From Streptomyces sp. 840.1 (GTDB lineage Bacteria; Actinomycetota; Actinomycetes; Streptomycetales; Streptomycetaceae), in the NCBI RefSeq assembly GCF_003751445.1, contig NZ_RJUU01000001.1, positions 3,663,001 through 3,727,000 of the forward strand: DNA of 64,000 nucleotides, written 5' to 3'. Positions 27,468 through 36,435 of this stretch are shown piece after piece (the stretch's first letter is position 1; each line of letters begins with the position of its first letter). The notes beneath the pieces are model-generated. The model was given only the letters and a program-made list of their open reading frames with translations. It was not told the DNA's origin and did no database searches. The position numbers and the translations under genes are program-made.

Positions 27468-28082
27468 ATGGAGACACAACTACGGGCCCGGATCAGGGAC
27501 GGGGACCACGATGCTTTCGCGGAGCTGTTCGACCGGTACGCGCGCTCCGTCTACAACCACGCGTTCCGGCTGACGGGGGACTGGTCGACCGCCCAGGACG
27601 TGGTCTCGCTGACGTTCCTGGAGGCCTGGCGGCTGCGGGGCCGGGTGGACGCCGAAGGCGGCTCGGTGCGCCCCTGGCTGCTGGGCGTCGCGACGAACGT
27701 CGTACGCAACACCCGGCGCGCCGCCGGCCGGCACGCCGCAGCGATGGCGCGAATGCCCCCGGGAAGCCCGGTGAGCGACTTCGCCGACGAGGTCGCGAGC
27801 CGGGTCGACGACGCCGAACTGCTCGACGCGGTACGGCTGGCGCTGGAGACCCTGCGGCGCGGCGAACGCGAGGTGCTCGCGCTCTGCGTGTGGTCCGGCT
27901 TCGACTACGCGGCCGCCGCCGAGGCGCTCGGCATCCCGCTGGGCACGGTCCGCTCCCGGCTCTCCAGGGCCCGGAAGAAACTTGAGACCGCCGCCCGGAG
28001 CAGGGAACTCCACTGCCGCCCGCGACAGACAAGAGATGGCCGCACCAACGCGGCCCAGCCCATTCAGGAGGGAAACCGATGA
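27468..28082 (+). CDS. ECF-type RNA polymerase sigma factor
   Basis: 204 residues. Region 2 is visible (FAELFDRYARSVYNHAFRLT, DWSTAQDVVSLTFLEAWRL) and region 4 has EREVLALCVWSGFDYAAAAE with LGIPLGTVRSRLSRARKKL. ATG 27468 is 5 bases after AAAGG. The stop overlaps the start of the downstream membrane-protein gene (ATGA), so the two are co-translated, as is usual for a sigma factor and its partner. I could not find a matching GGAAC/CGTT autoregulatory promoter upstream. Confidence 0.92.
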   Translation: METQLRARIRDGDHDAFAELFDRYARSVYNHAFRLTGDWSTAQDVVSLTFLEAWRLRGRVDAEGGSVRPWLLGVATNVVRNTRRAAGRHAAAMARMPPGSPVSDFADEVASRVDDAELLDAVRLALETLRRGEREVLALCVWSGFDYAAAAEALGIPLGTVRSRLSRARKKLETAARSRELHCRPRQTRDGRTNAAQPIQEGNR

Positions 28083-29101
28083 ACGACACCACGTCGCTCC
28101 CCGAGAAGGACCTTCCGCCGGGCCGCCACAGTCATCTCAAGGAGCACCTGATGCGAGAGATCCGGCAGATCCCCGTCCCGGAGGAAGGGCAGGCGAAGAG
28201 CGGCCGCCGCCGGAAGTGGCTGCGGCCCGCCGTCGCCGGACCGGCACTCGCGGGCGCGCTGGCACTCGCGGTCGTCGCGGGAATCGCGATGACCGGGTCG
28301 GACGGTTCCGCGACACCGGTGGGACGGGAGGGCAGAGCCACGTACGCCTTCGCCCCCGAGGTGAACGGCGACACCACCGGCGGCGCGGCCGGACTGCTCG
28401 ACCGCATCGCGACGGTCGCGGCGCGTTCACCTGCGGGCGGCACCGTCCGCGACGACCAGTTCGTCTACGTCCGCAGCACGGTGTCCGCCGCGACCGTGGG
28501 GGAGGGCATCGAGACGAAGCTCGCCGCCCCGCACCGGCGTGAGGTGTGGCTCTCCGTCGACGGGACCCGCCCCGGCCTGCTCCGCGAACCGGGCGGCCAC
28601 CTGGGCAGTCAGGCGCTTGAGCGCGACCCCGCTCCGGGCGAGCCCGGCTACGGGCAGAGCGCCAACTACCGGCACCTCCAGACCCTGCCCACCGACACGG
28701 ACGCCATGCTGAAGTGGCTCCGCGCCCAGGGGGGCTCGGGGGGCAGCAAGCGCAATCCCGACCAAGACGCCTTCGTGCTCGTCGGGAACCTCCTCAAGGA
28801 GTCCCTGATGCCGCCGGACGTCGGCGCCGCACTGTTCCGCGCCGCCGCGAGGATCAAGGGGGTGGTCGTGGTGCCCGACGCCGTGAATGCCGACGGGCGG
28901 CACGGTGTGGCCGTCGCCCGCTACGACGCGTACAACCCGGGACTCCGTGACGAGTTGATCTTCGACAGTGGGAGCCTGCGGCTCATCGGCAGCCGCAGCG
29001 TCGCGACGCGGGCCACCGACAGCATCGAGGCGGGGCAGGTCCTGTCCACCTCCGCCGTTCTCGAACGGGCCGTGGTGGAAACGAAGGGGCGACGTCCGTA
29101 A
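28079..29101 (+). CDS. CU044_5270 family membrane protein, probable sigma-factor partner
   Basis: 340 residues with an N-terminal cytoplasmic tail of about 45 residues, one membrane segment (AVAGPALAGALALAVVAGIA) and a large extracytoplasmic domain typical of the CU044_5270 family. These are routinely encoded after an ECF sigma gene in actinomycetes. The short cytoplasmic tail (HLKEHLMREIRQIP) would be the part able to meet the sigma factor. I see no zinc-type anti-sigma motif (HxxxCxxC), so calling it an anti-sigma factor is inference from position. ATGA overlap with the sigma gene. Confidence 0.85.
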   Translation: MNDTTSLPEKDLPPGRHSHLKEHLMREIRQIPVPEEGQAKSGRRRKWLRPAVAGPALAGALALAVVAGIAMTGSDGSATPVGREGRATYAFAPEVNGDTTGGAAGLLDRIATVAARSPAGGTVRDDQFVYVRSTVSAATVGEGIETKLAAPHRREVWLSVDGTRPGLLREPGGHLGSQALERDPAPGEPGYGQSANYRHLQTLPTDTDAMLKWLRAQGGSGGSKRNPDQDAFVLVGNLLKESLMPPDVGAALFRAAARIKGVVVVPDAVNADGRHGVAVARYDAYNPGLRDELIFDSGSLRLIGSRSVATRATDSIEAGQVLSTSAVLERAVVETKGRRP

Positions 29102-29116
29102 GGAGGACGCCGGGAA

Positions 29117-29149
29117 GGGCCGGGCGCCCCTGACAAGGGCGCCCGGCCC
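29117..29149 (+). terminator. Terminator after the sigma factor operon
   Basis: A perfect 13-bp stem (29117-29129 with 29137-29149) and a CTGACAA loop lie 15 bases after the stop codon, isolating the sigma operon from recD2. Confidence 0.88.
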
Positions 29150-29185
29150 GGACCGTCTGTCCGAGGCAACCGGTAGCGTCGGCAC

Positions 29186-31486
29186 ATGTCCAACATGGCC
29201 GTCCTCGAAGGTGTCCTGGAGCGGATCACCTACGCCAACGAGGAGAACGGGTACACGGTCGCTCGCGTCGACACCGGGCGCGGAGCCAACGATCTGCTCA
29301 CCGTCGTCGGCTCGCTGCTCGGTGCGCAACCCGGCGAGTCGCTGCGGATGGAGGGGCGTTGGGGCTCGCACTCGCAGTACGGCAAGCAGTTCACCGTCGA
29401 GAACTACACGACGATTCTCCCGGCCACCATCCAGGGCATCCGCCGCTACCTCGGCTCCGGTCTGATCAAGGGCATCGGCCCCGTCATGGCCGACCGGATC
29501 ACCACCCACTTCGGCGTCGACACCCTCGACATCATCGAGCAGCAGCCGAAGCGGCTCGTGGAGGTGCCGGGGCTCGGGCCGAAGCGGACGAAGATGATCG
29601 CCGCCGCCTGGGAGGAGCAGAAGGCGATCAAGGAGGTCATGGTCTTCCTCCAGGGCGTCGGGGTCTCCACGTCGATCGCCGTCCGCATCTACAAGAAGTA
29701 CGACGACGCCTCCATCTCCGTCGTGAAGAACGAGCCCTACCGGCTGGCCGCCGACGTCTGGGGCATCGGCTTCCTCACCGCCGACAAGATCGCCCAGGCG
29801 GTCGGCATCCCGCACGACAGCCCGGAGCGGGTCAAGGCCGGGCTTCAGTACGCGCTGTCGCAGTCCACCGACCAGGGCCACTGCTACCTGCCCGAGGAGC
29901 GGCTGATCGCGGACGCGGTGAAGCTGCTCCAGGTGGACACCGGGCTGGTCATCGAGTGCCTCGCCGAACTGGCCGAGGACCCGGAGGGCGTCGTACGGGA
30001 GAAGGTGCCCTCGCCCGAAGGCGGTGAGCCGGTCACCGCCGTGTATCTGGTGCCCTTCCACCGGGCCGAGATCGCGCTCGCCGCCCAGGTGCGACGGCTG
30101 CTGCGGACGCCGGAGGAGCGGATGCCGGCCTTCGGGGGCGTGGACTGGGACAAGGCCCTGAAGTGGCTCGCGGGCCGTACCGGTGCGACCCTGGCCCCCG
30201 AGCAGGAGGCCGCCGTGCGGCTCGCGCTCAGCCGGAAGGTCGCCGTGCTGACGGGCGGGCCCGGCTGCGGGAAGTCGTTCACCGTGCGGTCCATCGTGGA
30301 GCTGGCGCGCGCCAAGAAGGCCAAGGTGGTGCTGGCCGCGCCCACCGGGCGGGCGGCCAAGCGGCTCTCGGAGCTGACGGGGGCCGAGGCCTCCACCGTG
30401 CACCGGCTGCTCGAACTGAAGCCGGGGGGCGACGCCGCGTACGACCGGGACCGCCCGCTGGACGCCGATCTGGTGGTCGTGGACGAGGCGTCGATGCTCG
30501 ATCTGCTGCTCGCCAACAAGCTGGTGAAGGCGGTGGCACCCGGTGCCCACCTGCTGCTCGTCGGGGACGTCGACCAGCTGCCGTCGGTCGGCGCGGGGGA
30601 GGTGCTGCGGGATCTGCTGGCCGACGGCGGACCCGTCCCGGCGGTCCGGCTCACCACCATTTTCCGCCAGGCCCAGAAGTCCGGCGTCGTCACCAACGCG
30701 CACCGGATCAACTCCGGTGTCCCGCCGCTCACCCAGGGGCTGAGCGACTTCTTCCTCTTCGTGGAGGACGAGACGGAGGACGCCGGGGTGCTCGCGGTCG
30801 ATGTCGCGGCCCGCCGCATCCCCGCCAAGTTCGGCCTGAACCCCCGCCGTGACGTGCAGGTACTCGCTCCGATGCACCGGGGCCCGGCCGGTGCCGGCCA
30901 TCTCAACGGGCTGCTCCAGCAGGCCATCACCCCCGCCCGCCCCGACCTGCCCGAGAAGCGGTTCGGTGGCCGGGTCTTCCGCGTCGGGGACAAGGTCACC
31001 CAGATCCGTAACAACTATGACAAGGGTGAGAACGGTGTCTTCAACGGCACCGTCGGCGTGGTCACCGCTCTCGACCTCGACGAGCAGAAGCTGACCGTCC
31101 TCACGGACGAGGACGAGGAGATCGGCTACGACTTCGACGAGCTCGACGAGCTGTCCCACGCCTACGCCATGACGATCCACCGTTCCCAGGGCAGTGAGTA
31201 CCCGGCCGTCGTCATCCCGGTGACCAGGAGCGCTTGGATGATGCTCCAGCGGAACCTGCTCTACACGGCTGTGACGAGGGCGAAGAAGCTTGTCGTGCTG
31301 GTCGGCTCGCGGCAGGCGATCGGGCAGGCGGTCCGCACGGTTTCCGCAGGCAGACGTTGCACGGCGCTGGATTACCGGCTGCGGGGAGGTGTGGAAGGAG
31401 GATCTGCCGAAAAAATGATCGATCAAATCGGTGGGAAACATCACGGAGGTCTTCCGGAACCGCAGTCAAGGGGGCAGGATGAATAA
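29186..31486 (+). CDS. recD2: ATP-dependent RecD-like DNA helicase (RecD2)
   Basis: 766-residue 5'-3' SF1B helicase of the RecD2 type that works without RecBC. The N-terminal extension (about 1-330) includes OB-like and HhH-like segments (LIKGIGPVMADRITTHFG, LVEVPGLGPKRTKMIAAA). The helicase core has Walker A GGPGCGKSFT (about 356), Walker B LVVVDEASM (about 430), GDVDQLPSVGAGEVL and the C-terminal AYAMTIHRSQGSEYPAVVIP (about 665). Length is usual for the family (about 720-770). Expected role: DNA repair and restart of stalled replication. It is monocistronic between two hairpins. Confidence 0.95.
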   Translation: MSNMAVLEGVLERITYANEENGYTVARVDTGRGANDLLTVVGSLLGAQPGESLRMEGRWGSHSQYGKQFTVENYTTILPATIQGIRRYLGSGLIKGIGPVMADRITTHFGVDTLDIIEQQPKRLVEVPGLGPKRTKMIAAAWEEQKAIKEVMVFLQGVGVSTSIAVRIYKKYDDASISVVKNEPYRLAADVWGIGFLTADKIAQAVGIPHDSPERVKAGLQYALSQSTDQGHCYLPEERLIADAVKLLQVDTGLVIECLAELAEDPEGVVREKVPSPEGGEPVTAVYLVPFHRAEIALAAQVRRLLRTPEERMPAFGGVDWDKALKWLAGRTGATLAPEQEAAVRLALSRKVAVLTGGPGCGKSFTVRSIVELARAKKAKVVLAAPTGRAAKRLSELTGAEASTVHRLLELKPGGDAAYDRDRPLDADLVVVDEASMLDLLLANKLVKAVAPGAHLLLVGDVDQLPSVGAGEVLRDLLADGGPVPAVRLTTIFRQAQKSGVVTNAHRINSGVPPLTQGLSDFFLFVEDETEDAGVLAVDVAARRIPAKFGLNPRRDVQVLAPMHRGPAGAGHLNGLLQQAITPARPDLPEKRFGGRVFRVGDKVTQIRNNYDKGENGVFNGTVGVVTALDLDEQKLTVLTDEDEEIGYDFDELDELSHAYAMTIHRSQGSEYPAVVIPVTRSAWMMLQRNLLYTAVTRAKKLVVLVGSRQAIGQAVRTVSAGRRCTALDYRLRGGVEGGSAEKMIDQIGGKHHGGLPEPQSRGQDE

Positions 31487-31488
31487 GT

Positions 31489-31509
31489 TCGCGGCACTCA
31501 GTGCCGCGA
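31489..31509 (+). terminator. Hairpin just after recD2
   Basis: A palindrome of two perfect 10-base arms (TCGCGGCACT and its complement) around one central base begins 3 bases after the recD2 stop. As RNA it folds into a 9-bp stem with a TCA loop. It has no U-tract, which is common for actinobacterial terminators. Confidence 0.7.
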
Positions 31510-31615
31510 GTAGGTCCAATGGACGACCCCGAGTGCACTCTCCTGAGCCAAATGGGGGAGGGTGGAGACAGTCAGGGAACCTCGAAGAAGAGGCACTACG
31601 TCGGTGAGGGATGAC

Positions 31616-32905
31616 GTGAGCGACAACTCTGTAGTACTGCGGTACGGCGATGACGAGTACACCTACCCGGTGATCGACAGCACCGTCGGCGACAAGGGCT
31701 TCGACATCGGGAAGCTCCGGGCGAACACCGGCCTGGTGACGCTGGACAGCGGATACGGCAACACCGCTGCGTATAAATCCGCCATCACCTACCTCGATGG
31801 CGAGCAGGGCATCCTGCGGTACCGCGGCTACCCGATCGAGCAGCTCGCCGAGCAATCGACGTTCCTCGAGGTCGCGTACACGCTCATCAACGGTGAGCTT
31901 CCGAAGGTCGACGAGCTTTCGACCTTCAAGAACGAGATCACCCAGCACACGCTGCTGCACGAGGACGTCAAGCGGTTCTTCGACGGCTTCCCGCGTGACG
32001 CCCACCCGATGGCCATGCTGTCCTCGGTCGTCAGCGCGCTGTCCACGTTCTACCAGGACAGCCACAACCCGTTCGACGAGGAGCAGCGTCACCTCTCGAC
32101 GATCCGGCTGCTGGCCAAGCTGCCGACCATCGCGGCGTACGCGTACAAGAAGTCGATCGGTCACCCGTTCGTCTACCCGCGCAACGACCTCGGTTACGTC
32201 GAGAACTTCCTGCGCATGACCTTCTCGGTCCCCGCCCAGGAGTACGTGCCGGACCCGGTCGTCGTCTCGGCGCTGGAGAAGCTGCTCATCCTGCACGCGG
32301 ACCACGAGCAGAACTGTTCGACCTCCACCGTGCGTCTGGTCGGCTCCTCGCAGGCGAACATGTTCGCCTCGATCTCCGCCGGTATCTCGGCGCTGTGGGG
32401 CCCCCTGCACGGTGGCGCCAACCAGTCGGTGCTGGAGATGCTCGAGGGCATCCAGGCCAACGGTGGCGACGTCGACTCCTTCATCAGCAAGGTGAAGAAC
32501 AAGGAGGACGGCGTCCGCCTGATGGGCTTCGGCCACCGGGTGTACAAGTCCTTCGACCCGCGCGCCAAGATCATCAAGGCTGCGGCCCACGATGTGCTGT
32601 CCTCGCTCGGCAAGTCCGACGAGCTGCTCGACATCGCGCTCAAGCTGGAGGAGCACGCGCTCTCCGACGAGTACTTCGTCTCGCGCAACCTCTACCCCAA
32701 CGTGGACTTCTACACCGGTCTGATCTACCGGGCCATGGGCTTCCCGAGCGAGATGTTCACCGTGCTCTTCGCGATCGGCCGGCTTCCGGGCTGGATCGCC
32801 CAGTGGCACGAGATGATCAAGGAGCCGGGTTCCCGCATCGGCCGCCCGCGCCAGATCTACACCGGCGAGGTCCTGCGCGACTTCGTCCCGGTCGAGGGTC
32901 GCTGA
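31616..32905 (+). CDS. gltA: Citrate synthase
   Basis: 429-residue citrate synthase, condensing acetyl-CoA and oxaloacetate at the entry to the TCA cycle. GTG 31616 is preferred over an upstream in-frame codon because GGTGAGGG lies 5 bases before it and the product then starts SDNSVVLRYGD, the usual N-terminus. The catalytic residues are present: His in LWGPLHGGANQSV, His in GFGHRVYKSFDPRA and Asp in NLYPNVDFYTG. The length and the N-terminal beta-rich domain match the hexameric type II enzymes. Housekeeping gene, single transcription unit. Confidence 0.96.
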   Translation: MSDNSVVLRYGDDEYTYPVIDSTVGDKGFDIGKLRANTGLVTLDSGYGNTAAYKSAITYLDGEQGILRYRGYPIEQLAEQSTFLEVAYTLINGELPKVDELSTFKNEITQHTLLHEDVKRFFDGFPRDAHPMAMLSSVVSALSTFYQDSHNPFDEEQRHLSTIRLLAKLPTIAAYAYKKSIGHPFVYPRNDLGYVENFLRMTFSVPAQEYVPDPVVVSALEKLLILHADHEQNCSTSTVRLVGSSQANMFASISAGISALWGPLHGGANQSVLEMLEGIQANGGDVDSFISKVKNKEDGVRLMGFGHRVYKSFDPRAKIIKAAAHDVLSSLGKSDELLDIALKLEEHALSDEYFVSRNLYPNVDFYTGLIYRAMGFPSEMFTVLFAIGRLPGWIAQWHEMIKEPGSRIGRPRQIYTGEVLRDFVPVEGR

Positions 32906-32940
32906 ACCCCGGACCACCCCGCCTGACCCCTGCCTCACCC

Positions 32941-32957
32941 CCGGCCCTCGCGGCCGG
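32941..32957 (+). terminator. Candidate terminator after citrate synthase
   Basis: A 6-bp stem (CCGGCC/GGCCGG) with a CTCGC loop, followed by TTGCCTT, sits 35 bases after the gltA stop. It is short but correctly placed. Confidence 0.5.
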
Positions 32958-33222
32958 TTGCCTTCGCCCCGACTGCCGCGCTTTCGCACAGAGCGCGGTG
33001 TCCGGGGCGATTTGCTTGCCCGGACGCGCTCCGTGCGTGGTTGTGCCGCGATCCGTGCGGGGGCGTGGTGCGTTCAGCGCGGGGCGCCGTACATGCGAGA
33101 AGCGCCCCGTCGTCGATCCCCCCACGGGCCGACAACGAGGCGCTTCCCATATCCCGGAGCGGATTCCCCCCACGGGATCCGGCCGGGCGTTCAGTGGGAG
33201 CCGAAGCTCCTGGGTTCCTCGG

Positions 33223-33249
33223 GTACTGCGTGTACTGCCTGTACTGCGC
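33223..33249. repeat. Three tandem 9-bp GTACTGCNN units
   Basis: GTACTGCGT, GTACTGCCT and GTACTGCGC follow each other exactly in the gene-free gap between gltA and copA. No function is evident. Confidence 0.85.
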
Positions 33250-33477
33250 CTGTCTCCTCGTACAACCTGCCGGCCGGCGGTCTGCCGGGGTACGTACCGA
33301 CGGGAGGGCCGCTCAAAGCTCCCCGGTGCACGTGCCCCGGCAACGCTTGCCTGGAGCGTCCCCCAAGACCCTCCGTCGGATGTCCCCCAAGACATCCATT
33401 GGCATCGCACTCTTAGACTCGCGAACCCACCGAATGGTTACCCCTCAACCGGTGTGATCTAGGTCTCTTTGTGTAAG

Positions 33478-35859
33478 TTACGTGAAGGACCTCAAGCGCA
33501 GACTGTTCGTTACGACGAAGACCGATGAGAACGCCATCGCCGCTCCCGCAATCATAGGGTTGAGCAGGCCAAATGCCGCAAGGGGTAGAGCAGCAACGTT
33601 GTAACCGAATGCCCAGAAAAGGTTGCCCTTGATCGTGCCCAAGGTACGCCTGGACAGCCGGATCGCGTCGGCGGCCACCTTGAGATCTCCACGAACCAGC
33701 GTCAGATCGCTCGCCTCGATCGCCGCGTCGGTGCCGGTGCCCATGGCCAGACCGAGATCGGCGGTGGCCAGGGCGGCGGCGTCGTTGACCCCGTCCCCGA
33801 CCATCGCGACCGCACGTCCCTCGGCCTGCAACCCCGCGATGACGTGCGCCTTTTCCTCCGGGAGCACCTCGGCCCTGACCTCGTCGATGCCGACCGCGCG
33901 GGCCACGGACTCCGCCACCGCCCGGTTGTCACCGGTCAGCAGGATCGGTGTCAGACCCAGCGCGCGGAGGTCCGCGACGGCCGCCGCGCTGGAGTCCTTG
34001 ACCGCGTCGGCGACTTCGAGGACGCCCCGCGCCTCACCGTCCCAGGCGACCGCGATCGCGGTACGTCCCTGGGCGGCAGATTCGGTCAGGGCCGCGGTGA
34101 GCACATCCGGAATGCCGATTCCGGCTTCGGTCAGCAACCGGGGGCGGCCGACGAGCACCTTGCAACCGTCGACGACGCCCTGGACGCCGAGTCCGGGGAC
34201 GTTGGTGAAGTCCTCGGGGGTGGGGAGGGGAGTGGTGGTGCGTTCGGTGGCTCCGGTGGCGACGGCCTGGGCGATGGGGTGTTCGGAGGCGTGTTCCAGG
34301 GCGCCGGCGAGGCGCAGGACGTCGGTTTCGGTGGTGCCGGGGGTGGTGTGGACGGCCTGGAGGGTCATTTTGCCGGTGGTGACGGTGCCGGTCTTGTCGA
34401 GGACGATCGTGTCGACGCGGCGGGTGGTCTCCAGGACTTCCGGGCCCTTGATCAGGATGCCGAGCTGCGCGCCGCGTCCGGTGCCGACCATGAGGGCGGT
34501 GGGTGTGGCGAGGCCCAGGGCGCAGGGGCAGGCGATGATCAGTACGGCGACGGCTGCGGTGAACGCGGCCGTCACGTCGTCCGTGGCCAGCAGCCAGGCG
34601 ACCAGGGTGGCGAGGGCGATCAGGATCACCACGGGGACGAAGACCGCCGAGATCCGGTCCGCGAGCCGCTGCACCTCGGCCTTGCCGTTCTGCGCGTCCT
34701 CGACCAGCTTCGCCATCCGGGCCAGCTGGGTGTCGGAGCCGATCCGGGTCGCCTCGACGACGAGCCGGCCGGAGACGTTCACGGTGGCGCCGGTGACGGC
34801 GTCCCCGGCAGCCACGTCGACCGGGACGGACTCGCCGGTGAGCATGGAGGCGTCCACCGCCGAGTTGCCCTCGACGACGGTGCCGTCGGTGGCGATCTTC
34901 TCGCCGGGCCGGACCACGAAGCGGTCTCCGACGGCGAGCCGGCCGACCGGGACGCGTACCTCGGTGCCGTCGCGCAGCACCGCGACGTCCTTGGCGCCCA
35001 GATGCATCAGGGCGCGCAGCGCGGAACCTGCCTTCCGCTTGGACTTCGCCTCCAGGTAGCGGCCCAGCAGGAGGAACGTGACGACGCCGGCGGCCACCTC
35101 CAGATAGATCGTGGAGGAGCCCGCCGTACGCGAGACCGTGAGGTCGAAGCCGTGCCGCATGCCGGGCATTCCGGCGTCACCGAGGAACAGGGCCCAGAGC
35201 GACCAGCCGAAGGCGGCGAGGGTGCCGACCGAGACCAGGGTGTCCATGGTGGCCGCGCCGTGCCGGAGATTGGTCCAGGTCGCCCGGTGGAAGGGCAGTC
35301 CGCCCCAGACGACGGCGGGGGCGGCCAGGGTGAGCGAGAGCCACTGCCAGTTGTCGAACTGGAGCGCCGGGATCATCGCCAGCAGAACGACGGGGGCGGC
35401 GAGGACGGCCGACACGATGAGCCGCTGACGCAGCGAGGCGAGGGCGGTGTCCTTGTCGGTGGAGTCGGTGGAGTTGTCGGGGCCGCCGGGGGCGGTTGCG
35501 GGCGGGGTGGGTGCCTTGCCGGCTTCGGCGGCCGAGGCTGCGGGTGCGGCTCTGTCCGGTGCGGCTTTGTTGGGTACGGCTCTGTTCGGTACGGCTCTGT
35601 CCGGTGCGGGGCGGCGGACCGGTTCTGCGGTGTAGCCCGTCTTCTGGACGGTCGCGATCAGATCCGCGACACCGGTCCCGGGGCCGAAGAGGACCCGGGC
35701 CTTCTCAGTGGCGTAGTTGACGGTGGCGGTGACCCCGTCCATCCGGTTCAGCTTCTTCTCGACGCGGGCCGCGCAGGAGGCGCAGGTCATCCCGCCGATC
35801 GTGAACTCGGCCTCCGAGCTCTCCGCTGCCGGGGCTTCGGTCTCTGTCGCGCTGTGCAT
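33478..35859 (-). CDS. copA: Copper-translocating P1B-type ATPase
   Basis: 793-residue Cu(I) exporter. From the N-terminus: one heavy-metal-associated domain with GMTCASC (23-29), a Pro/Ala-rich linker of degenerate five-residue repeats ([20 protein letters not shown]), eight membrane segments, actuator motif TGES, transmembrane metal site ACPCALG (about 444), phosphorylation motif [10 protein letters not shown] (about 485), SEHPIA in the nucleotide domain, and [14 protein letters not shown]. The CPC motif and HP locus identify a copper ATPase. AGGAG lies 7 bases before the ATG. It is the second gene after copZ, downstream of a CsoR-type operator. Confidence 0.95.
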   Translation of the reverse strand: MHSATETEAPAAESSEAEFTIGGMTCASCAARVEKKLNRMDGVTATVNYATEKARVLFGPGTGVADLIATVQKTGYTAEPVRRPAPDRAVPNRAVPNKAAPDRAAPAASAAEAGKAPTPPATAPGGPDNSTDSTDKDTALASLRQRLIVSAVLAAPVVLLAMIPALQFDNWQWLSLTLAAPAVVWGGLPFHRATWTNLRHGAATMDTLVSVGTLAAFGWSLWALFLGDAGMPGMRHGFDLTVSRTAGSSTIYLEVAAGVVTFLLLGRYLEAKSKRKAGSALRALMHLGAKDVAVLRDGTEVRVPVGRLAVGDRFVVRPGEKIATDGTVVEGNSAVDASMLTGESVPVDVAAGDAVTGATVNVSGRLVVEATRIGSDTQLARMAKLVEDAQNGKAEVQRLADRISAVFVPVVILIALATLVAWLLATDDVTAAFTAAVAVLIIACPCALGLATPTALMVGTGRGAQLGILIKGPEVLETTRRVDTIVLDKTGTVTTGKMTLQAVHTTPGTTETDVLRLAGALEHASEHPIAQAVATGATERTTTPLPTPEDFTNVPGLGVQGVVDGCKVLVGRPRLLTEAGIGIPDVLTAALTESAAQGRTAIAVAWDGEARGVLEVADAVKDSSAAAVADLRALGLTPILLTGDNRAVAESVARAVGIDEVRAEVLPEEKAHVIAGLQAEGRAVAMVGDGVNDAAALATADLGLAMGTGTDAAIEASDLTLVRGDLKVAADAIRLSRRTLGTIKGNLFWAFGYNVAALPLAAFGLLNPMIAGAAMAFSSVFVVTNSLRLRSFT
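35546..35605 (-). repeat. Four 15-bp repeats encoding the CopA linker
   Basis: Four imperfect 15-bp units run head to tail (35546-35605) and encode a five-residue D/N-R/K-A-V/A-P repeat between the metal-binding domain and the first membrane segment of CopA. In-frame period, so copy number can change without breaking the gene. Confidence 0.85.
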
Positions 35860-35881
35860 GTCCGAACTCCTGAAACGCCGA

Positions 35882-35924
35882 CCGGGCCGTACCCCACCAG
35901 TATCTGCTGGTCGGTCCGGCCCGG
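35882..35924 (-). promoter_or_regulatory. Hairpin between copZ and copA
   Basis: CCGGGCCG (35882-35889) pairs with CGGCCCGG (35917-35924). Inside, ACCAG pairs with CTGGT around TATCTG, giving a long interrupted stem. It lies in the copZ-copA gap, 22 bases before the copA start. It could be a partial terminator that makes CopZ more abundant than CopA, or an mRNA stabiliser. Confidence 0.6.
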
Positions 35925-35983
35925 CGGCGAAGGGGTGATGCGGGTGGGATGCGAGTGGTGTGGATCCGGGGTTCCCGGCGCGT

Positions 35984-36304
35984 TCAGGCCCGGCCGGCGA
36001 GCTCGTATCCGGCCTCGTCGACGGCGGCGCGGACTGCCTCCTCGTCCAGCGGGGCCTGAGAGGTCACCGTCACCTGGCCGGTGGACGCGACCGCCTTCAC
36101 CGAGGTGACGCCCGCGATGCCGGAGATCTCCTCGGAAACGGCGCCCTCGCAGTGTCCGCAGGTCATGCCGGTCACCTGGTAGACCGTGGTCACGCCGCCC
36201 TGCTTCGCTTCGGCGCTCGCACCGTCGTGGCAGGAGCCGCTGGGCGAGCAGCAGGAGCCGGTCGCCCGGTCGTTCGCCTGGGGGAGCTGCGTCTCGGCGG
36301 TCAT
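35984..36304 (-). CDS. copZ: Copper chaperone with Cys-rich N-terminal extension
   Basis: 106 residues. The C-terminal 65 residues form a heavy-metal-associated domain ([20 protein letters not shown], with ligands in MTCGHC; C-terminal YEL end). The N-terminal 40 residues are an unusual extension with a Cys/His cluster, [11 protein letters not shown], which could provide an additional metal site; ordinary CopZ proteins are about 70 residues. It is first in the copZ-copA operon, AAGAGGAG precedes the ATG, and a CsoR-type operator lies about 95 bases upstream. It should carry Cu(I) to CopA. Confidence 0.92.
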   Translation of the reverse strand: MTAETQLPQANDRATGSCCSPSGSCHDGASAEAKQGGVTTVYQVTGMTCGHCEGAVSEEISGIAGVTSVKAVASTGQVTVTSQAPLDEEAVRAAVDEAGYELAGRA

Positions 36305-36397
36305 CGTTTTCTCCTCTTCGACGGGCACATATGGGTGCGGAGGCGGGCGCCCGGGAGGGGTCCGGGAAGGCCGGTGTGCCTCCACACTCAACACACT

Positions 36398-36414
36398 ATA
36401 CCCCTAGGGGGTAT
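36398..36414 (-). promoter_or_regulatory. CsoR-type copper-responsive operator
   Basis: ATACCCC-TAG-GGGGTAT is a perfect 7-bp inverted repeat matching the known CsoR operator pattern of actinobacteria (TACCC...GGGTA). On the minus strand it runs into TATAGTG, a good -10 element, so a bound CsoR would block RNA polymerase at the copZ promoter. The csoR gene is not in this window. Confidence 0.88.
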
Positions 36415-36435
36415 GAATGCGAGCGGCGTGAGCGG

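Larger units (their letters stand above)
32906..33477. other. 572-base gap without a convincing gene
   Basis: No reading frame here has convincing codon bias or a start with a ribosome-binding site. It holds a small hairpin just after gltA (CCGGCC 32941-32946 with GGCCGG 32952-32957), three 9-base GTACTGCNN repeats (33223-33249), and a 7-bp stem (GGATGTC 33378-33384 with GACATCC 33391-33397) that lies about 80 bases past the end of copA and could terminate it. Base composition falls towards the copA end. Confidence 0.6.

Noticed and set aside
28427..31444. Long minus-strand frame antisense to recD2
   Set aside because: Low-complexity shadow product with no start signal; recD2 motifs are intact on the plus strand.
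32958..33462. Several overlapping frames in the gltA-copA gap
   Set aside because: Arg/Pro/Ser-rich products in all frames, no codon bias, no start signals.
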